Source: Microcoleus sp036705565 (GTDB lineage: Bacteria > Cyanobacteriota > Cyanobacteriia > Cyanobacteriales > Microcoleaceae). From it: a stretch of DNA of 64,000 nt. Of the stretch, positions 16,323-26,295 are shown one piece after another (positions within the stretch are counted from its first letter, which is position 1; every line of letters starts with the position of its first letter). The position numbers and the translations under genes were made by a program. The stretch is from the NCBI GenBank assembly GCA_036705565.1, contig JAUBUY010000023.1. One strand, written 5' to 3'. The notes under the pieces were generated by a model. The model worked only from the letters and a program-made list of their open reading frames with translations. It searched no databases and had not been told where the DNA came from.

Positions 16323-19151
16323 CTAAAATCTAAAATCCTTCCGGCGTCCCGCCAAACTTGCCACCACCGCCACCAACTCAGCAGGCTCGATCGGCTTGGG
16401 TACATAAATTTGAAAACCTTCCTGCAGTGCCCGTACCCGTTCCTCTACCCTACCAACCGCCGTGAAGGCCAACGCCGGAATTTCCCTGTCCACCATCCGC
16501 GATCGCACTTGTTGCAGCAAAGCCTCTCCATCAAGGGCCTGCATCCCGATATCGATCGCCAACACATTCGGATTCAGCCTTTCAATCGCCTCCAGAGCAT
16601 CCTTTCCAGAGCTAGCAGTCTCCACCTGGGCCCCGCAATCTTCGAGCACTGTACAGGCAAAATCCAGGGAATCCGCGTCGATATCGACCACCAATACCCG
16701 CAGTCCAGAAAGATTGCTGCTGACAAAAGACTCCTTTACAGGGGCTCGCGCCTTGCTTTGAGGAATCGCCCACTCCCCGAGTCCAGCAACAGACAATCCG
16801 CCGTCGCAATGAAGCTGTTGAATTGGCAATTTCACTAAAAACCTCGATCCTTTTCCCTTCCCGGCAGATTCGGCTTGCACCGTCCCCCCGTGCATTTCCA
16901 CAAAATGTCGCACTAGAGCCAAGCCCAAACCCAATCCGTTGTACGATCGTCTTATAGAGCTGTCAGCTTGGCTGAACCGCTCGAAAACGTGCGGCAAAAA
17001 CTCTTCTGAAATCCCTTGTCCCGTGTCGCTGACCTCAATTTCGACACTAGCGGGCGACAAATTTTTGCAGCAAGCGGATTCCTCAGAGTCCAAAGTCCTC
17101 TCCATCTTTCGCACCCCCACCCTCACCTGTCCGCCATCGGGAGTAAACTTAATCGCATTCGACAGCAAATTCCAGGCTACCTGTTGCAAGCGGCCCGAAT
17201 CGGCAAAAATCCGCCCGGTAGTTGGGTCGAAATCCGTCACAATTTCAATATTTTTGGCAGCAATCGCGGGCGCGAGAGTATCTATCGCACCCTCAACACT
17301 CGAAATCACATCCACCCACCGCAAATTCAGCGACAGTTTCCCGGTAATAATCTGCGACACGTCCAGCAAATCGTCGATCAGAGTTGCCAGCGATCGTGTA
17401 TTGCGGTCGATCGTTTCCAGAGCCCGAACAGTCGTTTTTTCGTCAAACTTGCGGTTTCGCAGCAGTTGCGCCCATCCCAGCATCGCATTCAGCGGCGTTC
17501 GCAATTCGTGGGACAAAGTTCCGAGAAACTCGTCTTTAATCCGGTTCGCCCGCGCCAATTCCTGGGCTCGATCGTGCAGTTCTCTTTCCAACTGCTTGCC
17601 AACCGTCAAATCGAGAATAAAAGCCACAGATTCTTGCCGCTTTTGGGCCAGCAAAACATATCCGATCAACACCGGAATCCGGCTGCCGTCTCTCCTCCAG
17701 AATTCCTTTTCGTAGGGAGTGCAAGCCCCCGTTGCTTGTGCCTCTGCCATCCCCTTCTTATCGAGAGACTGGTACTCCGGCGGCGTGATATCAATCGAGT
17801 TTAATTCACCGCCCTGCAACTGTTCCCGCGTGTAACCAACTATCCGCAAAAATTCATCGTTTGCCTCAATGATACCGCCGTTAACATCCCCGAAGATAAT
17901 TCCTATCAAGTTAGCTTCGGCTAACATTCTCAGCTTTTCTTCGCTAGCTTGAAGTGCAGATTCTGTGTGCTTGCGATCGCTAACGTCTTGGATGTAAGCC
18001 GACAAACCAGAATCGGAAGGATAAAAACGCACCTTCAACCACTTATTCCATAGCGGCACGAATTCTTCATACTCGATCGTTACCTTTTCTGCTAGTGCTT
18101 TGGTCGCCATTTTGTAAAACTGTAAATCGACAGCCCAGGGAAATATATCCCAAACTTTTTTACCAATCAGTTCTGCTTTTGGTCTGCCTAACAGCTCAAT
18201 AGCTTGGTGGTTGACATAGGTATAGTTCCAATTTAAATCAACAGCGATAAAAGCATCGGTAATGCTTTCGAGAATGTTAGTAATTTGATCGTTTGCCGAT
18301 TGCAGCGCTTTAGCAGTTTCTTCTGCTTGCAACCTCGCTGCTTGTTCGCGGGACAAAGCGGCAGCGCGTTCTTGTTCTGCCAGTTTTCGATCGCTAATAT
18401 CGATGTAAGAACCGATGTAACCTGCAAAAGTGCGATCGGGCCTGTACCGGGGTACGCCCGTACCCAAAACCCAGCGGTATTCCCCGTCATAGCGTCTCAG
18501 GCGGCATTCGAGCCGGTACTCGCTGCCAGTGTCGAAGGCTTTTTGGTAAATATCCAGACATTCTGGCAAGTCATCTGGGTGCAAGCTTTCCATCCAACCC
18601 GTGCCCATTTCTTGCGCCAAAGTTCTACCGGTAAACTCCAGCCAAACTTTGTTAAAGTAATCGCCAAGTTGGTCAGTGTCCGACATCCAAATCATTACCG
18701 GCGCGGTATCCGCCATAATCCGAAATCGAGCTTCGCTCTCCTGCTGCTGTGCTTCCGCTTGCTTGCGCTCGTTCCGTTCTTGAACTTCGCGCAGCGCCCG
18801 CTGAATCGACGGCACCAGGCGTATCAAACGGCGTTTGAGAACATAATCAGTAGCCCCGCTTTTCAAAGTTTCGATCGCCACTTCCTCGCCCAAAGTAGCC
18901 GAAACAAAAATAAAAGGCACTCCCGGACAAGTAGTGTGGGCGATTTCCAGTGCCGCTATCCCGTTAAAACAAGGCAGCATATAATCTGCCAAAATAATGT
19001 CAAAACTTTGTTTTTCCAGCGCCGTGGCAAAGTCTTCTCGATTTTCCACACACACCAGAGAAAATTGGAGCCCGCCATCCATTAGATATGCCTCAATCAG
19101 TTCGGCATCTAGGGGACTGTCTTCTACTAAGAGGATACTGAGCGTTTTCAC
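16323..19151 (-). CDS. hybrid sensor kinase, REC-PAS-PAS-PAS-HisKA-HATPase-REC
   Basis: 942 residues, no membrane segment. An N-terminal receiver domain (acidic pocket ED at 10-11, phospho-Asp at 56 in LADYMLP, Lys in YVLKRRL) is followed by PAS/PAC units near 140-265, 285-400 and 405-525. Next come HisKA with LSHELRTPLNAMLGWAQ near 555, HATPase_c with NLLSNAIKFTPDGG, DTGQGIS and GLGLGLALVRHFVEMHGG, and a C-terminal receiver near 815-935 with the acceptor in AIDIGMQALDG. The N-terminal receiver means it takes phosphate input from another kinase. The last residues (DFRF) and the TAG stop are read from a heptamer repeat. No separate regulator is adjacent. Confidence 0.92.
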   Translation of the reverse strand: MKTLSILLVEDSPLDAELIEAYLMDGGLQFSLVCVENREDFATALEKQSFDIILADYMLPCFNGIAALEIAHTTCPGVPFIFVSATLGEEVAIETLKSGATDYVLKRRLIRLVPSIQRALREVQERNERKQAEAQQQESEARFRIMADTAPVMIWMSDTDQLGDYFNKVWLEFTGRTLAQEMGTGWMESLHPDDLPECLDIYQKAFDTGSEYRLECRLRRYDGEYRWVLGTGVPRYRPDRTFAGYIGSYIDISDRKLAEQERAAALSREQAARLQAEETAKALQSANDQITNILESITDAFIAVDLNWNYTYVNHQAIELLGRPKAELIGKKVWDIFPWAVDLQFYKMATKALAEKVTIEYEEFVPLWNKWLKVRFYPSDSGLSAYIQDVSDRKHTESALQASEEKLRMLAEANLIGIIFGDVNGGIIEANDEFLRIVGYTREQLQGGELNSIDITPPEYQSLDKKGMAEAQATGACTPYEKEFWRRDGSRIPVLIGYVLLAQKRQESVAFILDLTVGKQLERELHDRAQELARANRIKDEFLGTLSHELRTPLNAMLGWAQLLRNRKFDEKTTVRALETIDRNTRSLATLIDDLLDVSQIITGKLSLNLRWVDVISSVEGAIDTLAPAIAAKNIEIVTDFDPTTGRIFADSGRLQQVAWNLLSNAIKFTPDGGQVRVGVRKMERTLDSEESACCKNLSPASVEIEVSDTGQGISEEFLPHVFERFSQADSSIRRSYNGLGLGLALVRHFVEMHGGTVQAESAGKGKGSRFLVKLPIQQLHCDGGLSVAGLGEWAIPQSKARAPVKESFVSSNLSGLRVLVVDIDADSLDFACTVLEDCGAQVETASSGKDALEAIERLNPNVLAIDIGMQALDGEALLQQVRSRMVDREIPALAFTAVGRVEERVRALQEGFQIYVPKPIEPAELVAVVASLAGRRKDFRF

Positions 19152-19717
19152 AAAAATTCCTTTTACTTAAATATTAATTAGCGGATACAAAATTTTATCG
19201 GGCTGCGGCTTTAAGTGAAGCCAAAAAAAGTCTTGGGTTGTGAATGGCATAAAAAAATGTAAAAACCAATTGGTTTCATCAGTTGAGCATTCATATCTCA
19301 ATTCTAAATTCTCATCAAGTCTATTGCTTCTTGCTGAGGGGTGAATCCCCGCTCTGACTTGATTGGCTAGTACGGTTGTTTTTCCTTAACTTTCGTCGGT
19401 TTCCAAGGAATCGGCACCGCTGGAGTCTTGCTTGTATGCAGCAGTTTAGCTATACCCTGTTGAACAAATAGTTTCGCGCTTCTGGCTAGAAACAACTAGC
19501 TATGTAGTAATTTATCTCGCTTGCTCCTAACTACTGCTACCTCGTTTGGCAGATTATTTTTTTGTAGTGATGCCCCTGTTAATTCTATATTGCTTTGTCG
19601 CTCGTCTCAAGCTGGAATTCGCTGGAATCCTGCCCTTATTTCCTGAATATCGATTAATCCTGTCAAAAAAAGTCAAAGTTGCTGGTATGTCTGCTTTACT
19701 TTTTGCCGGATTTGCCT

Positions 19718-19756
19718 ACCATCCAAGCGTTGCATGGTAGGCAACGCTTGGATGGT
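19718..19756. repeat. perfect 16-bp inverted repeat with 7-bp loop
   Basis: The arms ACCATCCAAGCGTTGC (19718-19733) and GCAACGCTTGGATGGT (19741-19756) are exactly complementary around ATGGTAG. No T-run follows, so it is not a classical terminator. It may be a dispersed palindromic repeat. Confidence 0.85.
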
Positions 19757-19984
19757 CGAGCGCAGTCGCCCTCAAAAATTACCGCTAATTTAGTTGCCAC
19801 CGGTTACACTGCATCTATCCACAGATATATTTTTGCAGGCACACAGCACTCAACCTACATATATTCCCCTGAATTCGGTTACATCTGACATCTTGCAGCA
19901 ATATCAATAAGAGGATTTTTCGTGGGGTCGGGCGGGTTTATAGAACCTATTTGCAAGCTTTAAGGCTGTTGGCGAACCCGCCCC

Positions 19985-20150
19985 TAGGGCTAATTGAGAA
20001 TGGTGCAAGATATCAGGTAAAACTCATAGGTTGCACCATTTTCAAGAACAGGCTTTCCGGCCTGTTCTGTCAAAGAGTGAATTTGATTGTGGGATGGGCA
20101 GGAGAGCCCGTCCCTAAAAAGCTTATGGAAAAGGGTGCAAGATATAAGTA
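19985..20150. repeat. inverted-repeat element, family C, copy 2
   Basis: It begins AGGGCTAATTGAGAATGGTG as in the copy at 7231 and contains the AACAGGCTTTCCGGCCTGTT palindrome and a terminal GGTGCAAGATATAAG segment. The inner part differs from copy 1 by a GTGGGATGGGC insert that resembles the family A centre, so it looks like a mosaic. Confidence 0.55.
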
Positions 20151-20697
20151 AAACGAAGTGCCGCCCCGCCGAAAATCTGAGAAAGCTCGATCGACCAATT
20201 AATTTCCGATACAAATCACAGAAAATTTTATTTGGACTCGCTACACTTCGACTCCCAGGCCGTCTCTGACCACGAATTTCTTCATGTGGTACTCGCCACG
20301 TGATTTATCCGTGGAATCAATCCCAAATCGAAAATCCTCAAGAAAGAGCATTTATCTCGCGCAAGTCAATTCTAAAATCTAAAATCTAAAATCTAAAATC
20401 TAAAATCGATTGACCGATCGGCTTATTGATTGAACCGACCCAAAATGTCTTAAAATATACAATACGGTGAGCTGCTGCACAGCCCGCATATATTAAAATC
20501 AAGCGCCAACTTGCAATAATTCTTTAAAATAAAGGTACAGCACCGGCGATCCCTAACTCTTCCCCCTCAGAAAGGGTAGGGTTTAGCAGAATTGAAGACG
20601 ATCGTCTATGGTGACATCCAGTAAAGCCCGTGCAGTTGCTTTAGTCTCAGCTTTATTCAGGTTATTGGGAACCAGTTACGAGGAGATTTGACCCGCC

Positions 20698-21423
20698 GTG
20701 CTCCAACGCATCAAACAAGACTTAAAAAACGACCTGATCGCAGGACTATTGGTAGTGATACCCTTAGCTACCACCATCTGGCTGACAATTACCGTCGCCA
20801 GTTGGGTGATCAATTTTCTCACCAAAATTCCCAAGCAGATCAACCCTTTTGACGGACTCCACCCGATTTTGGTGAATCTGCTCAATCTTTTAGTAGGGCT
20901 GGCTGTACCCCTGCTGAGCATCTTAGTCATCGGCTTAATGGCCCGCAACATTTTCGGTAAGTGGCTGCTAGACTTTGGCGAACGGGTGTTGCAGGCAATT
21001 CCCCTAGCCGGTTCGGTTTACAAAACCCTCAAACAACTGCTGGGAACCCTCCTCAAATCAAACGACAAATTTCGCCGCGTGGTGTTAGTGGAATATCCGC
21101 GGCGGGGAATCTGGACTTTAGCATTTGTGACCGGTACGATCGAGAGTAACGACATCCCACCTCACCTTTCCGGTGAAACCCCGATCGGCATTTTCATCCC
21201 CACCACTCCCAACCCCACTACCGGATGGTACGCTATAGTGCCGGAGGCAGATTTAGTCAACTTGTCAATGTCGATCGAAGATGCCTTTAAAGTCATCATC
21301 TCCGGCGGCATCGTCAACCCCAACAACTCAATTGCAGTAACCCCCGAAAACATCAAGGGCAAAACACTCGAACCCTTTGTATCCGAATCAAGATACCAGC
21401 CTGTCCCAGTCGAAGAAGATTGA
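20698..21423 (+). CDS. DUF502 family membrane protein
   Basis: 241 residues. Two hydrophobic helices, about residues 14-40 (LIAGLLVVIPLATTIWL) and 60-85 (LLNLLVGLAVPLLSILVIGL), precede a soluble beta-rich region with family-like blocks FRRVVLVEYPRRGIWTLAFVTG and FIPTTPNPTTGWYAIVPE. DUF502 proteins are inner-membrane proteins of unknown function found in bacteria and plants. The start is GTG at 20698. Downstream on the same strand are nusB and ftsY, a linkage seen in other cyanobacteria, although here a family A repeat sits between DUF502 and nusB. Confidence 0.9.
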   Translation: MLQRIKQDLKNDLIAGLLVVIPLATTIWLTITVASWVINFLTKIPKQINPFDGLHPILVNLLNLLVGLAVPLLSILVIGLMARNIFGKWLLDFGERVLQAIPLAGSVYKTLKQLLGTLLKSNDKFRRVVLVEYPRRGIWTLAFVTGTIESNDIPPHLSGETPIGIFIPTTPNPTTGWYAIVPEADLVNLSMSIEDAFKVIISGGIVNPNNSIAVTPENIKGKTLEPFVSESRYQPVPVEED

Positions 21424-21435
21424 ACCAAGACATCT

Positions 21436-21567
21436 TTAGGATCGCGAATTAAATAACTTACAATTTTAATTGTTATTGTGGGATGGGCGTCCCGCCCGTC
21501 CACTCATGACGGGCGGGACGCCCATCCCACTTTCAAGAGTGGAAGTTATTTAATTCTCATTCCTTAG
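21436..21567. repeat. MITE-like repeat, family A, complete copy
   Basis: A 132-bp element nearly identical to 931-1062, in the same orientation, inserted 12 bp after the DUF502 stop codon and before nusB. The strong central palindrome could fold in a read-through transcript of the operon. Confidence 0.85.
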
Positions 21568-21823
21568 TCGCCCGTAAGGCAGTGTAAACTTTCCCCATAG
21601 CAGATAATATTTCGACAAAACCAGCCCAAACCGAGAAAGCCTAAACTCAGAAACCCGGTTTCAAGGATAAATCTTGGGTTTGACAGCGAAGTATCTGTAA
21701 ACTACCCGCCGCTGGCGAGTCAGACTGTCGGTCTGGTAGAGCTTTTAGTCGAGTTTTCTGCTAAAGTTCAAGTCCGCGCGCGATCGAAAAACTTCCTAAA
21801 TTCTCAATTCCTATCTAAAAATT

Positions 21824-22456
21824 ATGAAAAAAGCCCGCGAAACAGCACGCGAACTCGCACTCCTCGGCATCAGCCAACTGCCGACGAATCCAGAACTCTT
21901 AGAAGCCAAGAAACTGCAAGATGTTCTCCTCGCCGCCATCCGCACCCTGACAACAGAAGTTCAAGAATCCTTAGAAGCAGCAGCATCCGAAGTGCAGCGG
22001 AGTAGCGACAAACTGCTTGCCAGCGAAATCCGCGCCGCCGATATACAAAGTGCTAGAGCAATGGTGCGGGAAGCAGTCGAACTCACCCAAACCGCAATCA
22101 ACCGTCTCGGTTCAGCAATGGAGTTTCCAGAACTGATCCAGCTAGCCAACCAGCAAGATGTCCGCACCTACGCTTTGCAAATCCTGACGAAAGTCAGCGC
22201 CAACCGTGTTCAAATTGATGAATTGCTCTCGGAAGCGCTAGTAGACTGGCAAATAGAACGGTTGGCCCGGATCGATCGAGATATCATGAGAATCGCCATC
22301 GCCGAAATGCTATATCTCGGCTTACCCGAACAAGTCAGCGTCAACGAAGCAGTCCAACTGGCAAAACGCTACAGCGGTGACGATGGACATCGCTTCATCA
22401 ACGGAGTCCTCCGCCGAGTAGTCGATAAAATCAATGCAGAAGTTGTTAGTCAGTAG
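21824..22456 (+). CDS. nusB: transcription antitermination factor NusB
   Basis: NusB joins the Nus complex that antiterminates rRNA transcription. The 210-residue product starts with KKARETARELALLGISQLP (the NusB Arg-rich first helix) and has the C-terminal family signature IDRDIMRIAIAEMLYLGLP at about residues 148-166, then VSVNEAVQLAKRYSGDDGHRFINGVLRRVVDK. It is longer than the enterobacterial form because of a central helical insert, which is usual in cyanobacteria. It is followed by ftsY on the same strand. The last four residues (VVSQ) and the TAG stop come from a TTAGTCAGTAGTC dispersed repeat. Confidence 0.93.
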   Translation: MKKARETARELALLGISQLPTNPELLEAKKLQDVLLAAIRTLTTEVQESLEAAASEVQRSSDKLLASEIRAADIQSARAMVREAVELTQTAINRLGSAMEFPELIQLANQQDVRTYALQILTKVSANRVQIDELLSEALVDWQIERLARIDRDIMRIAIAEMLYLGLPEQVSVNEAVQLAKRYSGDDGHRFINGVLRRVVDKINAEVVSQ

Positions 22457-22558
22457 TCGATAGTCAGCAGTCATTAGTCATCAGTCATTGGTCAATAGCG
22501 ATCGGCAATCTGCGATCGGCAATCCGCTCTACACTAAGAACTGATGACTAATGACTAT

Positions 22559-22668
22559 AGTCCTGGACGCACGGGTAGTCAGAAACCGGGTTTTTTACGA
22601 AAATCCTTCGTTATAGTCCACAGTAAGATAAAAAACCCGGTTTCTCTGGCCTTAAGGCGTCCAGGACT
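22559..22668. repeat. 110-bp nested inverted repeat between nusB and ftsY
   Basis: The outer arms AGTCCTGGACGC (22559-22570) and GCGTCCAGGACT (22657-22668) are perfectly complementary. The inner arms around AGAAACCGGGTTTTTTAC (22581-22598) and AAAAAACCCGGTTTCT (22630-22645) also pair. The GAAACCGGGTTTC core recurs at 55357-55376, 62282-62295 and 62331-62344. It could act as a transcript end for nusB or simply be a dispersed palindrome. Confidence 0.75.
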
Positions 22669-22704
22669 GGACTAATAACTCTTCTCTATTCCCCATTTAC
22701 TTTT

Positions 22705-24462
22705 ATGGTTTTTAATTGGTTTCGTCGCCAGTACAGCGAAAATAAATCTTCTGAAACAGAAGCAACCCCCGAACAGCCGCAAGATGAGTCGGCAAAATCC
22801 GCACCGGTTGAGCCTCAAACAGATGCAACGGAGCAAGGCTCTCCTGCTGTAGCCGAAGATTATCTCAATTGGGCGAAAGCTGCTTACAAAAATATTCAAA
22901 AACAGCAAAAACCCGAAACAGAAGTTTCCGAGACAGCAGCGGCTGAAGTTCCAGCAGCCGAAGCAGAAATCGCGACAGTGGCAGAAGTTGCAGAACCCGC
23001 GACTATTGAAGCAACGGAGCCGATCGAACTTGAACCAGCACCCACAGCACCAACTGTTGCAGAAGTTCCAGAAGTTGCAGCACCAGCAACAGTTGAAGCA
23101 ACCGAGGCGATAGAAATCGATGCAACAGAACCCGCAGAAATTCCAGAAACTCTGCAACCAACAGCCGGGGCGATCGACATTGCACCTATAGCTCAACAAT
23201 TAGAAGTTACAGCAGAAAATATAGAAATTGCCGAACCTGCAACTGAGGTTGTAGAAACCGAATCACTCGCATCCGACGGCGAAGTAGCGGAAGCCCTGCC
23301 GTTTTGGGCCAGAGCTCAGGCCGATCGCATGGAGCGCATCGAACGCCTCAAAGAAACCGCCCTTGAAGAACCAGAGGTAATTGCAGCCGCCGCCGAGAGA
23401 GCGGCAATTATCGAAGAAATTCCCGGTTTCGCCTTTGACGAAGGCTTCCTGTGGTCTTCAGAAATCTTAGCCAGTCAAGGCCGCCGCCCAGACCAAGTAT
23501 CCGTTGAAGAAATCACTTGGCTGCAAAAACTGCGGAAAGGCTTAGAAAGAACTCGTCGCAGCTTAATTAATCGACTCAAGGCGATCGTCGGTCAAGGCCC
23601 GCTCAATCAAGACGCAGTAGCCGAAATTGAGACTTTGCTGCTACAAGCCGATGTCGGAGTCGCAGCCACCGACATCATTATCAGTCGCCTCCAAGAAAGA
23701 CTCAAACAAGAAGTGCTGCCGCCTGAACAGGCTCTAGCCTACCTGAAAACCATCCTGCGCGACATTCTGGACGCTCCCTGTGCCGAAACCGCCGCCGGTA
23801 ATCCCGCCTACAGCCTGACATTTGCCCCGGAAAAAGAGACTTTTAACATCTGGTTAATCGTAGGAGTCAACGGTGCGGGCAAAACTACGACTATCGGCAA
23901 ACTTGCCCACATTGCCCAAAAATCCGGCTACAAAACCCTAATTGCCGCCGCCGACACTTTCCGGGCCGCCGCCGTCGAACAGGTGAAAGTTTGGGGTTCC
24001 CGCAGCGGCGTCGAAATTATTGCCAACCCAGGGAAAAATACCGATCCGGCTGCTGTCGTGTTTGATGCGATCGCCGCCGCCACCGCCCGCGGCACAGAAC
24101 TGCTGATCGTAGACACCGCAGGCCGCCTGCAAAACAAAAAAAATCTGATGGACGAATTAAGTAAAATCCGTCGCATTGTAGATAAGAAAGCCCCCGGCGC
24201 TACCGTAGAATCTCTACTGGTCTTGGATGCCACACTGGGTCAAAATGGTTTGCGACAGGCAGAAGTGTTCGCAGAATCGGCCAAATTAAGTGGAGTAGTA
24301 TTGACAAAACTCGACGGTTCTGCTAAAGGTGGTGTTGCCCTAGCAGTAGTGCAGCAGCTTGGTCTGCCCATCCGCTTTATTGGAGTTGGGGAAAGCATCG
24401 AAGACTTGCGCCCGTTTTCTAGTTACGAATTTGTGGAAGCCCTACTCGATTTTAGATTTTAG
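22705..24462 (+). CDS. ftsY: signal recognition particle receptor FtsY
   Basis: FtsY docks ribosome-SRP complexes at the membrane. The 585-residue product has a long acidic Ala/Glu/Pro-rich A domain (about residues 10-250) and a typical NG domain (about 270-582). GTPase motifs are clear: P-loop GVNGAGKTTTIGKLA near 388, DTFRAAAVEQ near 412, DTAGRLQNK near 470 and TKLDGSAKGGVALA near 533. The start is the ATG at 22705, giving MVFNWFRRQY, a typical cyanobacterial FtsY opening. The C-terminus LLDFRF and the TAG stop are read from a TTTTAGA heptamer array, beyond the conserved FVEALL end. Confidence 0.96.
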   Translation: MVFNWFRRQYSENKSSETEATPEQPQDESAKSAPVEPQTDATEQGSPAVAEDYLNWAKAAYKNIQKQQKPETEVSETAAAEVPAAEAEIATVAEVAEPATIEATEPIELEPAPTAPTVAEVPEVAAPATVEATEAIEIDATEPAEIPETLQPTAGAIDIAPIAQQLEVTAENIEIAEPATEVVETESLASDGEVAEALPFWARAQADRMERIERLKETALEEPEVIAAAAERAAIIEEIPGFAFDEGFLWSSEILASQGRRPDQVSVEEITWLQKLRKGLERTRRSLINRLKAIVGQGPLNQDAVAEIETLLLQADVGVAATDIIISRLQERLKQEVLPPEQALAYLKTILRDILDAPCAETAAGNPAYSLTFAPEKETFNIWLIVGVNGAGKTTTIGKLAHIAQKSGYKTLIAAADTFRAAAVEQVKVWGSRSGVEIIANPGKNTDPAAVVFDAIAAATARGTELLIVDTAGRLQNKKNLMDELSKIRRIVDKKAPGATVESLLVLDATLGQNGLRQAEVFAESAKLSGVVLTKLDGSAKGGVALAVVQQLGLPIRFIGVGESIEDLRPFSSYEFVEALLDFRF

Positions 24463-24807
24463 ATTTTAGATTTTAGATGGATGAAGTATCTCTATCCGCC
24501 TCCAAAAATCGGGACGGGTAGAGAGCTTCAAAATCTCCAATCCTTAACCTCAAACTAGCATCGCACTCCTCTACTAAACAGAAAAAAAACCGGGTTTGGG
24601 TTCACTGGCGTGTAACTCCTCAATCAAATATCCTCTTTCTAAGATCGAAAATCACAAATCTAAAATGACCTGTGAATTTCTTCATGTGGTACCCGCCACG
24701 TGATTTATCCGTCGAATCAATCCAAAATCTAAAATCTAAAATCCTTGCGTCCCCCGAATTTATCCGTCGAATCAATCCAAAATCTAAAATCTAAAATCTA
24801 AAATCGA
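24448..24807. repeat. heptamer arrays filling the ftsY-phosphatase gap
   Basis: Forward TTTTAGA units at 24449-24478 overlap the ftsY stop. Inverse TAAAATC units lie at about 24725-24743 and 24780-24806, each preceded by TTTATCCGTCGAATCAATCC. The last array ends one base before the phosphatase ATG, leaving no Shine-Dalgarno sequence. An ATTTCTTCATGTGGTACCCG segment matches 20278-20297. Confidence 0.8.
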
Positions 24808-26295
24808 ATGACTGCTGTGCCTTTGCCTCGCCCCTCACCTCAACCTGCTGACCGCCCTTCGGGTCGCAATTCCACCGACGCGACGCCAGTATTTGCCCTC
24901 AAAGAACTGGTGGCGCGTTTGCACCGATATCAGCACAACGTTCAAGATATGTTGGGTTCGCTGGGATTTGCCCTGCGAAGTTTTAACAATCTCAACCAAT
25001 TTTTGGAGTTGGTTCCTTTGGTGGCGACTCGCGTTACGGACGCGGACGGGGGAGCTTTAGTGCTGTTCAAACCCAACGGTCAAGTCAGGTTCCAGCAGTT
25101 GCATTGTCAGGAAGGACGGCAGTGCCAAGATATGCGAAAAGCGCTGGAAATAGCCACCAGGCAAGCTACAGCAGGTGCGGGCGCTACTGCTGGAACGTTT
25201 TCGGAAACCTCTGGGCAAACTTCTAGTCTCGACCTGCAAGTTGGTCGTTATTTGGGCCCGGATGTTCATTTGTTTGGGGCGCCAATTTTGGTCAACAATT
25301 TGGAACGCGGGCGGCTTTATGTTTTTAGCAGTGATCCGCAATATATCTGGACTCCCAGCAGACAGAAATTAGTTCGGTTGGTGGCGGATCAAACTGCTGT
25401 GGCTATTTGCAAAGACGAACTTACTGTTAAGTTGGCGGAAAAAGACCGCTTAGACAGAGAGTTAGAAATCGGGGCGGAAATTCAATTGCGACTGCAACCC
25501 CGCAGTTGTCCGAAAATTCCCGGCCTTGACGTGGCCGCCCGCTGCCAAACTGCTAGCAGAGTCGGCGGAGATTATTATGATTTTATTCCGGCTGACTATG
25601 ACCCGATCGGCAAGGAGAATGAGGGAGAACACCCCCCATCCCTAATTAAAAATCTCAAGTCCAAAATCGACAAGGGCCGCTGGAGCATTGTGATCGGCGA
25701 CGTGATGGGCAAAGGAGTACCGGCTGGCCTGTTGATGACGATGACACGGGGTATGCTCCGGGCGGAGGTTTTGAACCGCCACTCGCCGTCGAGAATTTTG
25801 CAACATTTAAACCGGGTTATGCACGCGGATTTGGAAAATTCCCACCGTTTTGTGACTCTGTTTTATTCGGAGTATGACCCGAAAACTCGCGTTTTGTCTT
25901 ACAGCAATGCTGCTCACCACCCGCCTTTGCTGTGGCAAGCTGCAACTAATTCGATTCTTCAGCTTGATACTTTGGAGGGGATGTTAATTGGGCTGGATGC
26001 TGATTCGCATTACCAAGAAGCAAGCGTGCAATTGCAGCCCGGAGATACTATTATTTATTACACAGACGGATTTACTGATGCTTCTAATCAAAGGGGCGAT
26101 CGCTTTGATGAGGATAACTTGACCTCGGCTTTTCAGTGGGCCTGTCAAAATTACCAGCAGTCTGAAGAAATTTTGGATTATTTGTTCGATCGCGTTCACC
26201 AGTTTATCGGCATCGGCAATCGTAACGAAGATGACATGACACTGGTTGTTCTGAGGGTAACACCTTTAGCAGGAGAAAATCACCATGATAGTTAA
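24808..26295 (+). CDS. GAF-domain PP2C/SpoIIE-type serine phosphatase (RsbU-like)
   Basis: 495 residues. A GAF domain spans about 50-210 (DADGGALVLFKPNGQVRFQ and following), a linker helix about 210-235, and a PP2C-like SpoIIE domain about 235-490. The last has metal-binding blocks GGDYYDF (about 252), VIGDVMGKGVPAGLLMTMTRG (about 294) and YYTDGFTDASN (about 415), ending with EDDMTLVVLRV. Such phosphatases dephosphorylate STAS antagonists in partner-switching control; the STAS protein at 14665-15015 is a possible but unlinked substrate. An in-frame repeat-like segment (25645-25670) adds a LIKNLKSKIDKG stretch inside the phosphatase domain. The start directly abuts a heptamer array. The stop overlaps the next gene. 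Confidence 0.9.
   Translation: MTAVPLPRPSPQPADRPSGRNSTDATPVFALKELVARLHRYQHNVQDMLGSLGFALRSFNNLNQFLELVPLVATRVTDADGGALVLFKPNGQVRFQQLHCQEGRQCQDMRKALEIATRQATAGAGATAGTFSETSGQTSSLDLQVGRYLGPDVHLFGAPILVNNLERGRLYVFSSDPQYIWTPSRQKLVRLVADQTAVAICKDELTVKLAEKDRLDRELEIGAEIQLRLQPRSCPKIPGLDVAARCQTASRVGGDYYDFIPADYDPIGKENEGEHPPSLIKNLKSKIDKGRWSIVIGDVMGKGVPAGLLMTMTRGMLRAEVLNRHSPSRILQHLNRVMHADLENSHRFVTLFYSEYDPKTRVLSYSNAAHHPPLLWQAATNSILQLDTLEGMLIGLDADSHYQEASVQLQPGDTIIYYTDGFTDASNQRGDRFDEDNLTSAFQWACQNYQQSEEILDYLFDRVHQFIGIGNRNEDDMTLVVLRVTPLAGENHHDS

Larger units (their letters stand above)
19152..20697. other. long repeat-rich intergenic region
   Basis: A 1.5-kb gap between the divergent hybrid kinase and DUF502 genes. 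It contains the perfect hairpin at 19718-19756, family B-like core sequence (about 19927-19985), a family C element (19985-20150) and a heptamer array at 20371-20406 preceded by an ATTTCTTCATGTGGTACTCG segment that recurs at 24668-24687. Short open frames here are translated repeats and are not supported. Confidence 0.65.

Noticed and set aside
16939..17804. Two long plus-strand frames opposite the hybrid kinase
   Set aside because: They overlap one another and mirror conserved kinase motifs on the other strand.
22672..23199. Long minus-strand frame opposite the start of ftsY
   Set aside because: Its Cys/Phe/Trp-rich sequence is the mirror of the Glu/Ala-rich FtsY acidic domain.
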